A program made the position numbers and the translations under genes. Below are positions 1 through 8,291 of a stretch of 16,147 nucleotides of DNA, one piece after another. This DNA comes from an uncultured Clostridia bacterium (GTDB lineage Bacteria; Bacillota; Clostridia; Christensenellales; UBA1242). The stretch covers positions 1 to 16,147 of the forward strand of contig CANQCE010000010.1 in NCBI GenBank assembly GCA_947589655.1, read 5' to 3'. Numbering within the stretch: position 1 is the first letter of the stretch; each line of letters begins with the position of its first letter. The notes beneath the pieces were generated by a model, which saw only the letters and a list, made by a program, of their open reading frames with translations, was not told the DNA's origin and made no database searches.

Positions 1-1
1 A

Positions 2-433
2 TATGTGGTGTTTATGGGGAATGTTTACGGTGTGGACAAAGAAACACTGTCTGAGCGAATCGCTAAATTTGCCCAACTTTTTTCTATGACAAAGTTTTTG
101 GACAAACAAATCCGCTCTTATTCTCACGGCATGAAACAAAAGATATGCATAATTGCAGCGCTCATTCACAATCCGCGTCTGTGGGTGCTTGACGAGCCGT
201 TAATGGGGCTGGACCCGCAAAGCACGGCGGAGATAAAATCGTATATGATTGAACACAGAAAACAGGGGAACACGGTTTTGTTCTCCTCGCACAATATTGA
301 CATGGTGGAAAAATTGTGCGACAGGGTGGGGATTATTCATAACGGAGAACTTCTTGAAGTGATTGATATGAAAAAATTTGCTAGCACTGGAAATTCGTTG
401 GAGAGATATTTCCTTAATTTAACACGATACTGA
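2..433 (+). CDS. ABC transporter ATP-binding protein, 5'-truncated by the window edge
   Basis: This is the C-terminal part of an ABC-type ATPase, the cytoplasmic subunit that drives a membrane transporter by ATP hydrolysis. The reading frame is already open at position 2, so the GTG at 5 is probably internal and the start and Walker A lie upstream. Visible motifs are a variant signature (SHGMKQK, about 122-142), Walker B with the catalytic Glu (LWVLDEP, about 179-199), the D-loop (GLDP) and the switch His (SSHN, His at 290-292). A short C-terminal tail follows. The non-canonical signature (SHGM in place of SGGQ) is common in ATPases that pair with ABC-2-type exporters. The next gene, 16 nt downstream, encodes a polytopic permease and is the obvious partner. 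ABC ATPase identity is certain; the substrate is unknown. Confidence 0.95.
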   Translation, partial: YVVFMGNVYGVDKETLSERIAKFAQLFSMTKFLDKQIRSYSHGMKQKICIIAALIHNPRLWVLDEPLMGLDPQSTAEIKSYMIEHRKQGNTVLFSSHNIDMVEKLCDRVGIIHNGELLEVIDMKKFASTGNSLERYFLNLTRY

Positions 434-449
434 AAAAAGAGGGTAAAAG

Positions 450-2054
450 TTGAAAAAATTCTTGGCGCTTTTAAAATTTGAATTTAAGGCCAACACATCG
501 CGATTTAAAGACGATGGAATTTTTTCTCGTTTAAAAAGAATTTTCTTAACGTTCCTTGGGGTGGGCGTGCTTGTGGTGCTTTTCCTTTATGCAATAAACA
601 TTGTTATGGATGTTTTTATAAATGAAGGCATGCAGCACGAATTTATAACAATTTTTTCGTTTTTTATGATGGTTTTGCACCTTATAATTGGGGTGTCCAT
701 GGCAACCAAAACTTTGTTTGTAAAAGTGGACTTGTCAATTTTAAGGCTGCCTGTGGACGGAATTGAAGTTTTTTCAGCCAAATTTTTGTATTTGTATTTT
801 AAACAATTGGTTTACTCTTTTGTTATTTCATTCCCAACATTTCTTTTGTTTGGAATTAAAACGGCGCAGGGCGTGGGATTTTTCTTGATGATGCTTCCAA
901 ATTTGCTTTTTCTTCCAATCATTCCATTTTTGGTTGCAATTGTTTTGTCCGTGCCAGTTATGTGGATAATTAAAATTTTCAAAAACAAATTTATCATTTT
1001 AACACTCTTTTACACAATTGCCATTGCTGCGGCGTTTACTTTATACATTTTTGCCTTAAAATTTATATTAAACATTTTGGAAAGCGGCAATTTTGCCGAT
1101 GTTTTTGACCAAAGCACAATTATGGCAATCAGAAATTTTACCGCATATCTTTACATTCCTATACTTTTTAAGAACAGTTTGCTTTTATACACCTTCTGGC
1201 AAAGTGCATTGATAAATTTTGCAATGATGGGCGTTTTAATGGCAATAATTTACATTTTTGCAGATAAATTTTATTTTAAATTGATTATCTCCAGCAAAAA
1301 CGAATCCGTGTTCAAAAAAGAGACGGCGGTCGTTCAGCAAAAACCTGCTACTGCACTGATGCTTAAAGAATTTAAAAACATCTTCCGTTCAACAAATTAC
1401 GCTTTTCAATACTTAACTGTTGTATTCACAACGCCGCTTATGGTCTATTTTTCCAGCGAAATTGCTTCCAGCGTTGGGGCACCAATTCTTGGCAAGGGCG
1501 TTTTGCCGGGCATTGTGGTTTTGGTGCTGATTATGTTTTTAAGCATGGGAACATCTTTTTCAGCCACATCCATAACAAGAGAGGGTGGAAATTTCTTTTT
1601 GACAAAAATTATTCCAGTTAGTTTCTCCAAGCAAATTTTTGTGAAATTTGCCATTTATTTGTTCATTTCAATTCCTGCAATTTTTGTTTCTTGTTTGGTT
1701 TTGGCTTTTGCAAGGTTCATTAACCTTCTCACCGCCACACTTATTGCAATTTCTCTTTCTTTTGTGATTATAGGCAACATTTGCAGTTCCATTTCCATGG
1801 ACATTAAAAAGCCACAATTTCAATATCTTGAAAATGGCGAGGTTTCTGCCAACAACAAAAACATTTCTGCATCAATAAGCATAGGTTTTGTTATAGCGTT
1901 TTTAATGGGCATAGGAGGGATTTTGCTCTCTTATTTTGTTAGCATACCTTCCATGTTTTTGGTGCTTTTTGGCTTTGGAATCACTTTTGCAGCGATAGAA
2001 ATTTTCCGTTTGTTCTTCCACTTGGAGAAGCGCTACGGCACAATTGAGGTGTAA
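450..2054 (+). CDS. ABC transporter permease (ABC-2-like exporter, about 12 TM segments)
   Basis: This 534-aa polytopic membrane protein is very probably the permease partner of the ATPase just upstream. The chosen start is a TTG at 450, preceded by the purine-rich site AAAGAGGG (436-443) with normal spacing. The N-terminus is basic and amphipathic (MKKFLALLKFEFKAN), as in ABC-2-type permeases. The first hydrophobic span covers about residues 31-57. Around a dozen spans follow in two halves, separated by a charged stretch near residues 275-310. In the second half, the motif ITREGG followed by K-IIPVS (about 375-390) resembles a cytoplasmic element of large putative ABC exporters in Firmicutes. 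The gene lies 16 nt after the ATPase, and its last codons contain the ribosome site of the giant surface protein. The substrate cannot be read from sequence. Export or membrane assembly of the surface proteins downstream is an inference from position only. Confidence 0.85.
   Translation: MKKFLALLKFEFKANTSRFKDDGIFSRLKRIFLTFLGVGVLVVLFLYAINIVMDVFINEGMQHEFITIFSFFMMVLHLIIGVSMATKTLFVKVDLSILRLPVDGIEVFSAKFLYLYFKQLVYSFVISFPTFLLFGIKTAQGVGFFLMMLPNLLFLPIIPFLVAIVLSVPVMWIIKIFKNKFIILTLFYTIAIAAAFTLYIFALKFILNILESGNFADVFDQSTIMAIRNFTAYLYIPILFKNSLLLYTFWQSALINFAMMGVLMAIIYIFADKFYFKLIISSKNESVFKKETAVVQQKPATALMLKEFKNIFRSTNYAFQYLTVVFTTPLMVYFSSEIASSVGAPILGKGVLPGIVVLVLIMFLSMGTSFSATSITREGGNFFLTKIIPVSFSKQIFVKFAIYLFISIPAIFVSCLVLAFARFINLLTATLIAISLSFVIIGNICSSISMDIKKPQFQYLENGEVSANNKNISASISIGFVIAFLMGIGGILLSYFVSIPSMFLVLFGFGITFAAIEIFRLFFHLEKRYGTIEV
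2046..2051 (+). promoter_or_regulatory. Ribosome binding site inside the permease 3' end
   Basis: GAGGTG lies in the last codons of the permease gene, 4 nt before the ATG at 2056. It selects that ATG over the in-frame TTG at 2044. Because it lies inside the upstream coding region, translation of the giant protein is probably coupled to that of the permease. Confidence 0.7.
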
Positions 2055-2055
2055 T

Positions 2056-5000
2056 ATGAAAAAACTGCTAATGTTTTTAATGGTTGCAATACCAATTTTG
2101 GTTGTTTTGATTGTTAAACTCACTGCCACAGTTGCGGTGGGAGATGTGTTTATCTCTGTGGAGAGCATCAGCCTTGATAGAACAAAAATTTCCGCAATGG
2201 TGGGCGAAAGCGCCGACCTGAATTTTAATATCTATCCAAAACTTGCCACCAACAAAGAGGTGATTTGGGCAAGCAGCAATGAGGCTTCGGCAATCGTTGA
2301 CAAAAATGGGCATGTTCAGTTTGTTGGAATTGGCTCTGGCTATATTTCTGCCGTGACCAAAGATGGCAACAAACGCTCTCAGTGTTCGTTTTACGTTTGG
2401 GACACAAAAGTTCACCAAGTAACGCTCACGGCACCACAAAATTATGTTCATTTGGGGGATACTCTGCAACTCACTGCCACAGTTTTGCCAAATGAGGCAC
2501 TTATAAAAGATGTTAAATTTGCTTCAAGTGACGAGGGTGTTGCAACTGTTGATACAAATGGGCTTGTATCCGGCTTAAGCGAAGGCAATGTTACAATAAC
2601 GGTTACAACGGTTGATGGAAATTACAGCGATTTTGTGGACTTGTCGGTTATCAAACCTGTCACCAGCCTTGTGGTTGAAAAAAGCGAGATTATCACATCT
2701 TCAAAAAGTGTGCAAATTGAATATTGGATTGAGCCGTTTGATGCCACAAACAAAAATTGTTTGTTTAAAGTTGACAATGAAGATATTGCACAGGTGAATC
2801 ATCTTGGGCTTGTCACTTTTAACAAAGCTGGTGAGGTTAATGTTACAATCACCACCGTTGACGGCAATTTTGAAAAAACAATAAAAATTATCTACACTGG
2901 CGGCTATGCATATGATTTGTTATTGGAAACGTCAACCATAAACATGGAAATTGGTGATGCACCAGTGCATATAGACTATCACACTTTGCCAGAAACTTTG
3001 TATGAAACTGCTGTGGAATTTTCTTCTTATGATGAGAACATAGCATATGTAGATTATGCTGGATATCTTCATGCAGTGAAAGGCGGAAACACTGTTATAA
3101 GCGTTAAAGTGAAAACAAGTGCAGAAGAATATATTAAAAAAGAATTGTATGTGAACATTGAAAGCCCAGCAAAAGACATTGTTATTGAAGATGTTTTAAC
3201 TGCTGAAAAAACTGTTCTTTTAAAACCAAAGTCCAGCCCAGACGATTCCACAAACACCAACTTTTTCTATCATATCGAAGAACCTTCGCTTGCCTCAGTT
3301 TCGGAAGATGGGCTTGTAATTTTCAAATCGCAAAGCCCTTGCACGGTTACAGTTACAATTTATGCGAACCAAGATTTTAGCGATGTATTTAAAAAGGTGA
3401 AGGTTACTTACACCGCTGGGAAAGTAGGAGTTTTTGAACTTCTTGACAAAAACATAACGCTCATGTTCGGGCAAACCAAAACATTAAATTACAAAGTTTT
3501 GCCAAATAGCGCCACAATAAAGCCGCTGACAATTTCGGTGGAAGAAAACCATCCGATAGTTGCCGGCGCAAATGTTGTTGAAATTTTGGAAAATGGCACA
3601 ATTCGCGCAACCAGTGGCGGAACGGCAAAATTGAAAGTGATTTTTGTCCTTTATGACGAAACAATTGTGGAAGATTTTTGCACAGTCACTGTTCTTCGCG
3701 AGCCAGAAGACATTAAAATCAACTTAGATTTGCAATTTTACAAGAGCCAATATGTCACATCTCAGCGTGTGATTCCGCTTTTGGGCGAGGTTTTGCCAGC
3801 AGATGCCCAAAGCAAGGAACTTGTTTGGTCTGTTAGCGACACAAACATTGCCTTTATTCGTGACAATTTGCTAATTTTCAATCAAGTTGGGTTTGTCACC
3901 TTAACGGCATCAATAGGAGAAATATCCAATTCGGTTGAAGTGTATTATGCCGGTTCCAATCCTGTTTTTGCAAACGCAGTGGCTGTTGTTAATGGAAAGA
4001 GAGTGCCTGTTCCAGAAAAAATTATGGTTGGGGACAGTTTTGACATTGAAATTTCAGAAATAATTCCAAATTATGCTGTAAATCCAAGCATTTCGGTTCA
4101 AGCTACAAATCAAAAAACAGTAAATTCCACAGGCAAGGTTTTGGAAATTGAAGGCGGCACCGTTAGAGGCATTGCTGGCGGAACTGCCACGCTTGTTGTG
4201 TATGTTTCCAACTCTATAAGGCTAAATTATCAAATTACTGTGGAAAGAAAGCCGGAGAGTATTTCTGTTTTGCAAGCAAATACACGTGTGACAACAGATG
4301 TTGTAAATCTTGTGAGCGAAGTTTTGCCATACGACACCACAAATCAAGGTGTTAGATATGTGCTTTTAGAAACAGACATTGCACAAATTGATGGAGAAAC
4401 CTTAACTTTCAAGAAAAACGGAACTGTGAACATCACCGCAATTTGCGAAGGGGATGAAAGTGTTTGGTGTAAATTCTTTATTGAAAAAATTGAGAAAAAT
4501 ATGCTGCACATTTCACCTGAAGAAACATCCAAAACTGTAAGCAAAGGCGACTTAATTGTTTTTGACACAACAAGTGTATACAATTTAAAAATAAAATCCA
4601 GCACGCCGACAGTTCTCGGCGAAACCGTGGTGGCTGTGGAGGACAATTATTTGCGTGCCGTTTCGGCTGGCAGAGCAACGGTTGTTATCTCCACCGCTGA
4701 GCGCGAATATGAGGTTGAAATTATTGTAAATCAACTTGTGGAAGACATTGTTTTGCAAACCTCAGCAGATTTTTATAACGAAGAATATGTTATTGGCAAA
4801 AATGTGCTTGACCTTAACTTTGAAATTTATCCAAATTATGCAGCGAACAAAGAGGTGTCTGTTACAATTTATCGTTCAATTTCCGCTGACGGAGAAGCAG
4901 CACAAATTGCCTTTATAAGCGGCAAGCAAATTGTTTTTGCAAGAGAGGGAACAGTTTATCTGCAAATTTCGTCTAATGACGGCAATTGCACAAAGATTAT

Positions 5001-8000
5001 AAAAATAAATTACACTGGCGGCGAGGCGATTGATGCCCAACTGAACATTGGCAGCCTTCTTGTTATGAATATTGGCGACAAAGTGACAATTGGCGTTTCA
5101 AAATGGATTCCTTATGATGTTACAAGCACACGCATTTCAATGTCCGAGGTCAACTCGTCTGGCAAGAAAGTTGTGGAAATAAATGAAAAAACAAGGACCA
5201 TTGTGGCTGTTGCCAGCGGTGAAACCAAACTTATTGTAAAACTTTCAGACAATATTGTGAAAGAAGTGCAGATAATCTGCGTTAAGAAAATTGCAGATTT
5301 GCAGGTGGAAGACGTTTTAATTGCAAGCAACACTTATGTTCTGGCAGCAAAAGTTACACCAGACGATGCCACAAACAAATTGTTGGAATTTTCGCTTGAG
5401 CCAACAGACATTGCAAGACTTGAAGGGGATATTTTGCGTTTTGTAAAGGCTGGCACAGCCAAAGTGACTGTAAGAACAACAGATGGCAGCAACATTGAAA
5501 AAACATTTAACGTAACTTGCACAATGGGGCACATTGGAAAAATTGTTTTGAACGAGCAGAAAATAACCTTGAAAAAGGGCGAGACGCTTAAACTTGAAGC
5601 GGCAAAATATCCACTTGATGCCACAGAAAACAGTTTGCAGTTCAAAATTCTGTCGCAAAGTGCATATGACGGATTGTCGCAAGTGATAACCTTGGCGGCA
5701 GATGGGCAAATCACGGCACTTTGCAGAGGAAAAGTGGTTGTGCGAGTGTTTGCCTTTGACTATTTTGGGAACGAGGTCTTTGCCGACTGCGAGATAACTG
5801 TTCAAAGCCCGCTTGAAGCAATTGATATAAAATTTGAAACCGCTTTGGACAAATATCAAAATGCATATATAACAAGCAAAAACGAACTTGCATTTAGCGT
5901 TGTTTATCAACCAGAAGATGCCGAAGTTCAAGAATTTACATATTCAATTTCAGATGCCAATGTTGCGCGTATTGAAGGTCAGAAAATTATCTTTTTGAAA
6001 AAGGGCGGCAGGGTGACAATCACATTTAAATGCCATGACGAAACAAATGTTGAAAGAACAATCTCTTACACCTTCCAATATTATGGCGAGGATTTAGTTG
6101 AAGCGGCACTGGACAAAACTGAAATTCCGAACAATGTAATTAACCTAAAAGCAGGCGATAGTTTTAAATTTTCGCTTGTAAAAGCCCTGCCTAGCGACAA
6201 CCAAAATGTTGAATTTATCGTGAAAAATGCAGACGAAATAAGAATTGACAAAGACAAACAGGTTGCAAAGTTTGAAAACGGAGTGCTTTATGCTTTGAAC
6301 GGCGGAACTTACACATTCACGCTGTATGCCAACAACTTTAACCTTGGCAAATTCACGCTGATTGTAACGCGTGATGCAACCGAAGTGATTGTGGAAAACG
6401 GCGAGCAAGTTTTTGTTTCGGTGCCATATCATACAATTGTGGCGCATGTGCTAGAAACGGATTCTCAGCAACAGACTTTGGGCTATAAAACAAACAGCCA
6501 AAATGTGTCGTTAAGCACCAATGGAACTGTTACATTCAAGCAATTTGGCGAGTGCGAAGTGACCGTTTATGTGATAGACAATCCAAACATCTTTAAAATT
6601 GTAAAAATTAAATACACAAACCAGTTGCAAGCAATTGAATTTAAACAGACCCGCGAAAAGCTGTTTGTCACAGACGGAATTGACCTTTATTTGCAAGCAA
6701 GCCCAGCCAACAGTGAGGCGTTTGAATACACCATGGAAATAGATAATGCCAATATAGCCAAACTTAGCAAAGAAAATGGGGTATATCATTTAACAGCCTT
6801 AAAAGGCGGCGAAGTTAAAGTTACAGCAAAAGTTGTCGGAAAAAACATCTCCGTTAGCAAAACTTTCACAATTTATGAAAAAATTAGAGATATAAAACTT
6901 CAATTTAATGCGGGTTCAGACAATCAGGGTGGTGGATATCGAGTTTTTGGCACAAGTTTTGTGAATGGCGACACAGTTATTAACAACTTTTCAATAAATG
7001 TTGAAGTTAATGCAACTGGGCCGTGGAACAATCTTCTTCAATGGAGTTCAAGTGATGAGAGTGTGGCACAAGTTGACCAAAATGGTGTTGTTACAGTTTT
7101 AAAGGCTGGCAAAACAACTATCACTGTTCAGCAACAGCCACCTTATGAAGATGCAAACATTGCTTTTGACAGTTACGAGTTCAAATTTGTTGATGGAATT
7201 AATGTTAATAACTTTGAACAGTTCAAAGTTGCCCATGCTGAACTTACCACACAGAATACTGGCAGAGAGCAAAACCTTGCAGCACTTGTTTTGCATGGCG
7301 ATGTTAAGTTTGACAGCACTTTTGGAATTGTTGTATTCAATTACAATGTATATGGCAACAGTTACATGCTTGACCACTCAAATGTGATTAGCGATTGGGC
7401 TCGCTTTTACATAAGCAGAAACAATGTTGTTCTGGACAATGTAACTCTGCGGGGCGTTAACATTACAAGCGGCGTGGAACTGAAAGGAAAAGGCAACGCT
7501 TTGATGATTGAAAATTGCTCTGGAGTTGTGCTTTACAACACAAAAATTGAAAATGCTGAAACGGCAGTTAGAATACAAAGTTCACAGGTTGCCATTGCAG
7601 GCTGCGTTTTCAAGAACTGCCTTCAAGCCGGCATTAAACTTGCACGCAGCGAAACGGTTGTTAGCCATTTGTATATTAAAGATAGCGTTTTCACAACAAG
7701 TTTCTGCGGAATTGTGTTTGTTATGGACGCATATAACAACCCTGAGCAAAGCACAATCAAGTTGGGCGGCGACGTGAGATTTTATAACTGGTCAACTTTG
7801 GACCAAATTGAAGAAGGGTTGGATATTGAAACAATCCTTAAAGGCGGCGGCGTTCCGTTCGCAGATGGGATATCTGGAGAAATCTACTCGCAACTTGAAA
7901 AAATCCTTAAAGAAGACAAAAGCGTTCAAGATTTTGCCTACACACCAGCAGGGAGTAAAACCACTTATTATAACTTTGCAATTATGCAAATGACGGCGGA

Positions 8001-8271
8001 TGTATCCAAACTTATTCCTAAAATTTTTGCAGGAGTTGGCACAATTGACAGAACCGCACTTATTTCAAAATGCAATTACACTGATATCAGCCTTTCAAAA
8101 GCATTGTATCTTGGGGCTTCCATTCCGGTTACTTGCAATGTTATGTCACTGCGTGCACAGGGGGCATTTATTAAGCCAAAAGAGGATTACACCAAAGATG
8201 TCACCTTGAAAATAACACAACCGTTTGTTGAACTTGGAAATTCTTATTTTGAAACCGCTACTAGTTTTTAA
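2056..8271 (+). CDS. Giant exported protein: about 19 Ig-like (Big_2-type) units plus C-terminal parallel beta-helix
   Basis: This is a 2071-aa protein starting at ATG 2056; the frame also opens at TTG 2044, but the ribosome site favours the ATG. Residues 1-30 are a basic, strongly hydrophobic signal peptide or uncleaved signal anchor (MKKLLMFLMVAIPILVV...). Residues about 35-1714 are tandem 80-105-residue beta units with Big_2 hallmarks: xLxxxVLPxDATNK, WSSSDExVAxVDxNGxV and GxxxITVTTxDGN. Residues about 1715-2071 change to Asn/Val-rich stacked turns (NNVVLDNVTLRGVNI, GNALMIENCSGVVLY, IAGCVFKNC), typical of a right-handed parallel beta-helix. No LPXTG, C-terminal TM or catalytic set was seen. 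Big_2 units usually form rigid stalks on surface adhesins; beta-helices often bind or cleave polysaccharide or mediate adhesion. It lies 1 nt after the ABC permease and 20 nt before a second giant surface protein. Ligand and function are unknown. Confidence 0.88.
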   Translation: MKKLLMFLMVAIPILVVLIVKLTATVAVGDVFISVESISLDRTKISAMVGESADLNFNIYPKLATNKEVIWASSNEASAIVDKNGHVQFVGIGSGYISAVTKDGNKRSQCSFYVWDTKVHQVTLTAPQNYVHLGDTLQLTATVLPNEALIKDVKFASSDEGVATVDTNGLVSGLSEGNVTITVTTVDGNYSDFVDLSVIKPVTSLVVEKSEIITSSKSVQIEYWIEPFDATNKNCLFKVDNEDIAQVNHLGLVTFNKAGEVNVTITTVDGNFEKTIKIIYTGGYAYDLLLETSTINMEIGDAPVHIDYHTLPETLYETAVEFSSYDENIAYVDYAGYLHAVKGGNTVISVKVKTSAEEYIKKELYVNIESPAKDIVIEDVLTAEKTVLLKPKSSPDDSTNTNFFYHIEEPSLASVSEDGLVIFKSQSPCTVTVTIYANQDFSDVFKKVKVTYTAGKVGVFELLDKNITLMFGQTKTLNYKVLPNSATIKPLTISVEENHPIVAGANVVEILENGTIRATSGGTAKLKVIFVLYDETIVEDFCTVTVLREPEDIKINLDLQFYKSQYVTSQRVIPLLGEVLPADAQSKELVWSVSDTNIAFIRDNLLIFNQVGFVTLTASIGEISNSVEVYYAGSNPVFANAVAVVNGKRVPVPEKIMVGDSFDIEISEIIPNYAVNPSISVQATNQKTVNSTGKVLEIEGGTVRGIAGGTATLVVYVSNSIRLNYQITVERKPESISVLQANTRVTTDVVNLVSEVLPYDTTNQGVRYVLLETDIAQIDGETLTFKKNGTVNITAICEGDESVWCKFFIEKIEKNMLHISPEETSKTVSKGDLIVFDTTSVYNLKIKSSTPTVLGETVVAVEDNYLRAVSAGRATVVISTAEREYEVEIIVNQLVEDIVLQTSADFYNEEYVIGKNVLDLNFEIYPNYAANKEVSVTIYRSISADGEAAQIAFISGKQIVFAREGTVYLQISSNDGNCTKIIKINYTGGEAIDAQLNIGSLLVMNIGDKVTIGVSKWIPYDVTSTRISMSEVNSSGKKVVEINEKTRTIVAVASGETKLIVKLSDNIVKEVQIICVKKIADLQVEDVLIASNTYVLAAKVTPDDATNKLLEFSLEPTDIARLEGDILRFVKAGTAKVTVRTTDGSNIEKTFNVTCTMGHIGKIVLNEQKITLKKGETLKLEAAKYPLDATENSLQFKILSQSAYDGLSQVITLAADGQITALCRGKVVVRVFAFDYFGNEVFADCEITVQSPLEAIDIKFETALDKYQNAYITSKNELAFSVVYQPEDAEVQEFTYSISDANVARIEGQKIIFLKKGGRVTITFKCHDETNVERTISYTFQYYGEDLVEAALDKTEIPNNVINLKAGDSFKFSLVKALPSDNQNVEFIVKNADEIRIDKDKQVAKFENGVLYALNGGTYTFTLYANNFNLGKFTLIVTRDATEVIVENGEQVFVSVPYHTIVAHVLETDSQQQTLGYKTNSQNVSLSTNGTVTFKQFGECEVTVYVIDNPNIFKIVKIKYTNQLQAIEFKQTREKLFVTDGIDLYLQASPANSEAFEYTMEIDNANIAKLSKENGVYHLTALKGGEVKVTAKVVGKNISVSKTFTIYEKIRDIKLQFNAGSDNQGGGYRVFGTSFVNGDTVINNFSINVEVNATGPWNNLLQWSSSDESVAQVDQNGVVTVLKAGKTTITVQQQPPYEDANIAFDSYEFKFVDGINVNNFEQFKVAHAELTTQNTGREQNLAALVLHGDVKFDSTFGIVVFNYNVYGNSYMLDHSNVISDWARFYISRNNVVLDNVTLRGVNITSGVELKGKGNALMIENCSGVVLYNTKIENAETAVRIQSSQVAIAGCVFKNCLQAGIKLARSETVVSHLYIKDSVFTTSFCGIVFVMDAYNNPEQSTIKLGGDVRFYNWSTLDQIEEGLDIETILKGGGVPFADGISGEIYSQLEKILKEDKSVQDFAYTPAGSKTTYYNFAIMQMTADVSKLIPKIFAGVGTIDRTALISKCNYTDISLSKALYLGASIPVTCNVMSLRAQGAFIKPKEDYTKDVTLKITQPFVELGNSYFETATSF
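2158..7197 (+). repeat. Tandem Ig-like (Big_2-type) domain array
   Basis: About nineteen diverged units are visible at protein level. They start near nt 2158, 2410, 2659, 2905, 3169, 3424, 3706, 3958, 4255, 4498, 4738, 5023, 5290, 5533, 5812, 6094, 6376, 6625 and 6883. From unit 3 onward two types alternate. Type A contains P-DATNK-like and IAxI/V...F-K-G elements and usually ends in YTGG or a variant. Type B is built around GGTAxLxV and ends in a short E/K-P or similar linker. The last unit (from 6883) is longer and closest to the Big_2 consensus (LQWSSSDESVAQVDQNGVV). Boundaries are my reading by eye, good to about ten residues. Confidence 0.8.
7198..8268 (+). other. C-terminal parallel beta-helix domain of the giant protein
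   Basis: After the last Ig-like unit the periodicity shortens to about 20-25 residues. Recurring inward V/I/L and outward N/G/D residues produce turns such as FYISRNNVVLDNVTLRGV, ALMIENCSGVVLYNTKI, AVRIQSSQVAIAGCVF and AGIKLARSETVVSHLYI. This is the pattern of pectate-lyase-like right-handed beta-helices. The final 150 or so residues (from about nt 7800) are less regular and may cap the helix. No lyase or hydrolase active-site set could be assigned. Confidence 0.65.
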
Positions 8272-8276
8272 CAAAA

Positions 8277-8284
8277 AAGGAGGG
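8277..8284 (+). promoter_or_regulatory. Strong Shine-Dalgarno site
   Basis: AAGGAGGG stands 7 nt before the ATG at 8292. It is a near-perfect anti-16S match and fixes the start of the second giant gene. It is the strongest ribosome site in the operon part of the window. Confidence 0.85.
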
Positions 8285-8291
8285 AAAAGAT

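Noticed and set aside
5317..5931. 204-codon open frame on the minus strand
   Set aside because: It lies wholly inside the Ig-like giant gene on the opposite strand, has no ribosome site or recognisable domain, and is rich in Cys, Phe and Lys as expected for a shadow of this coding sequence.
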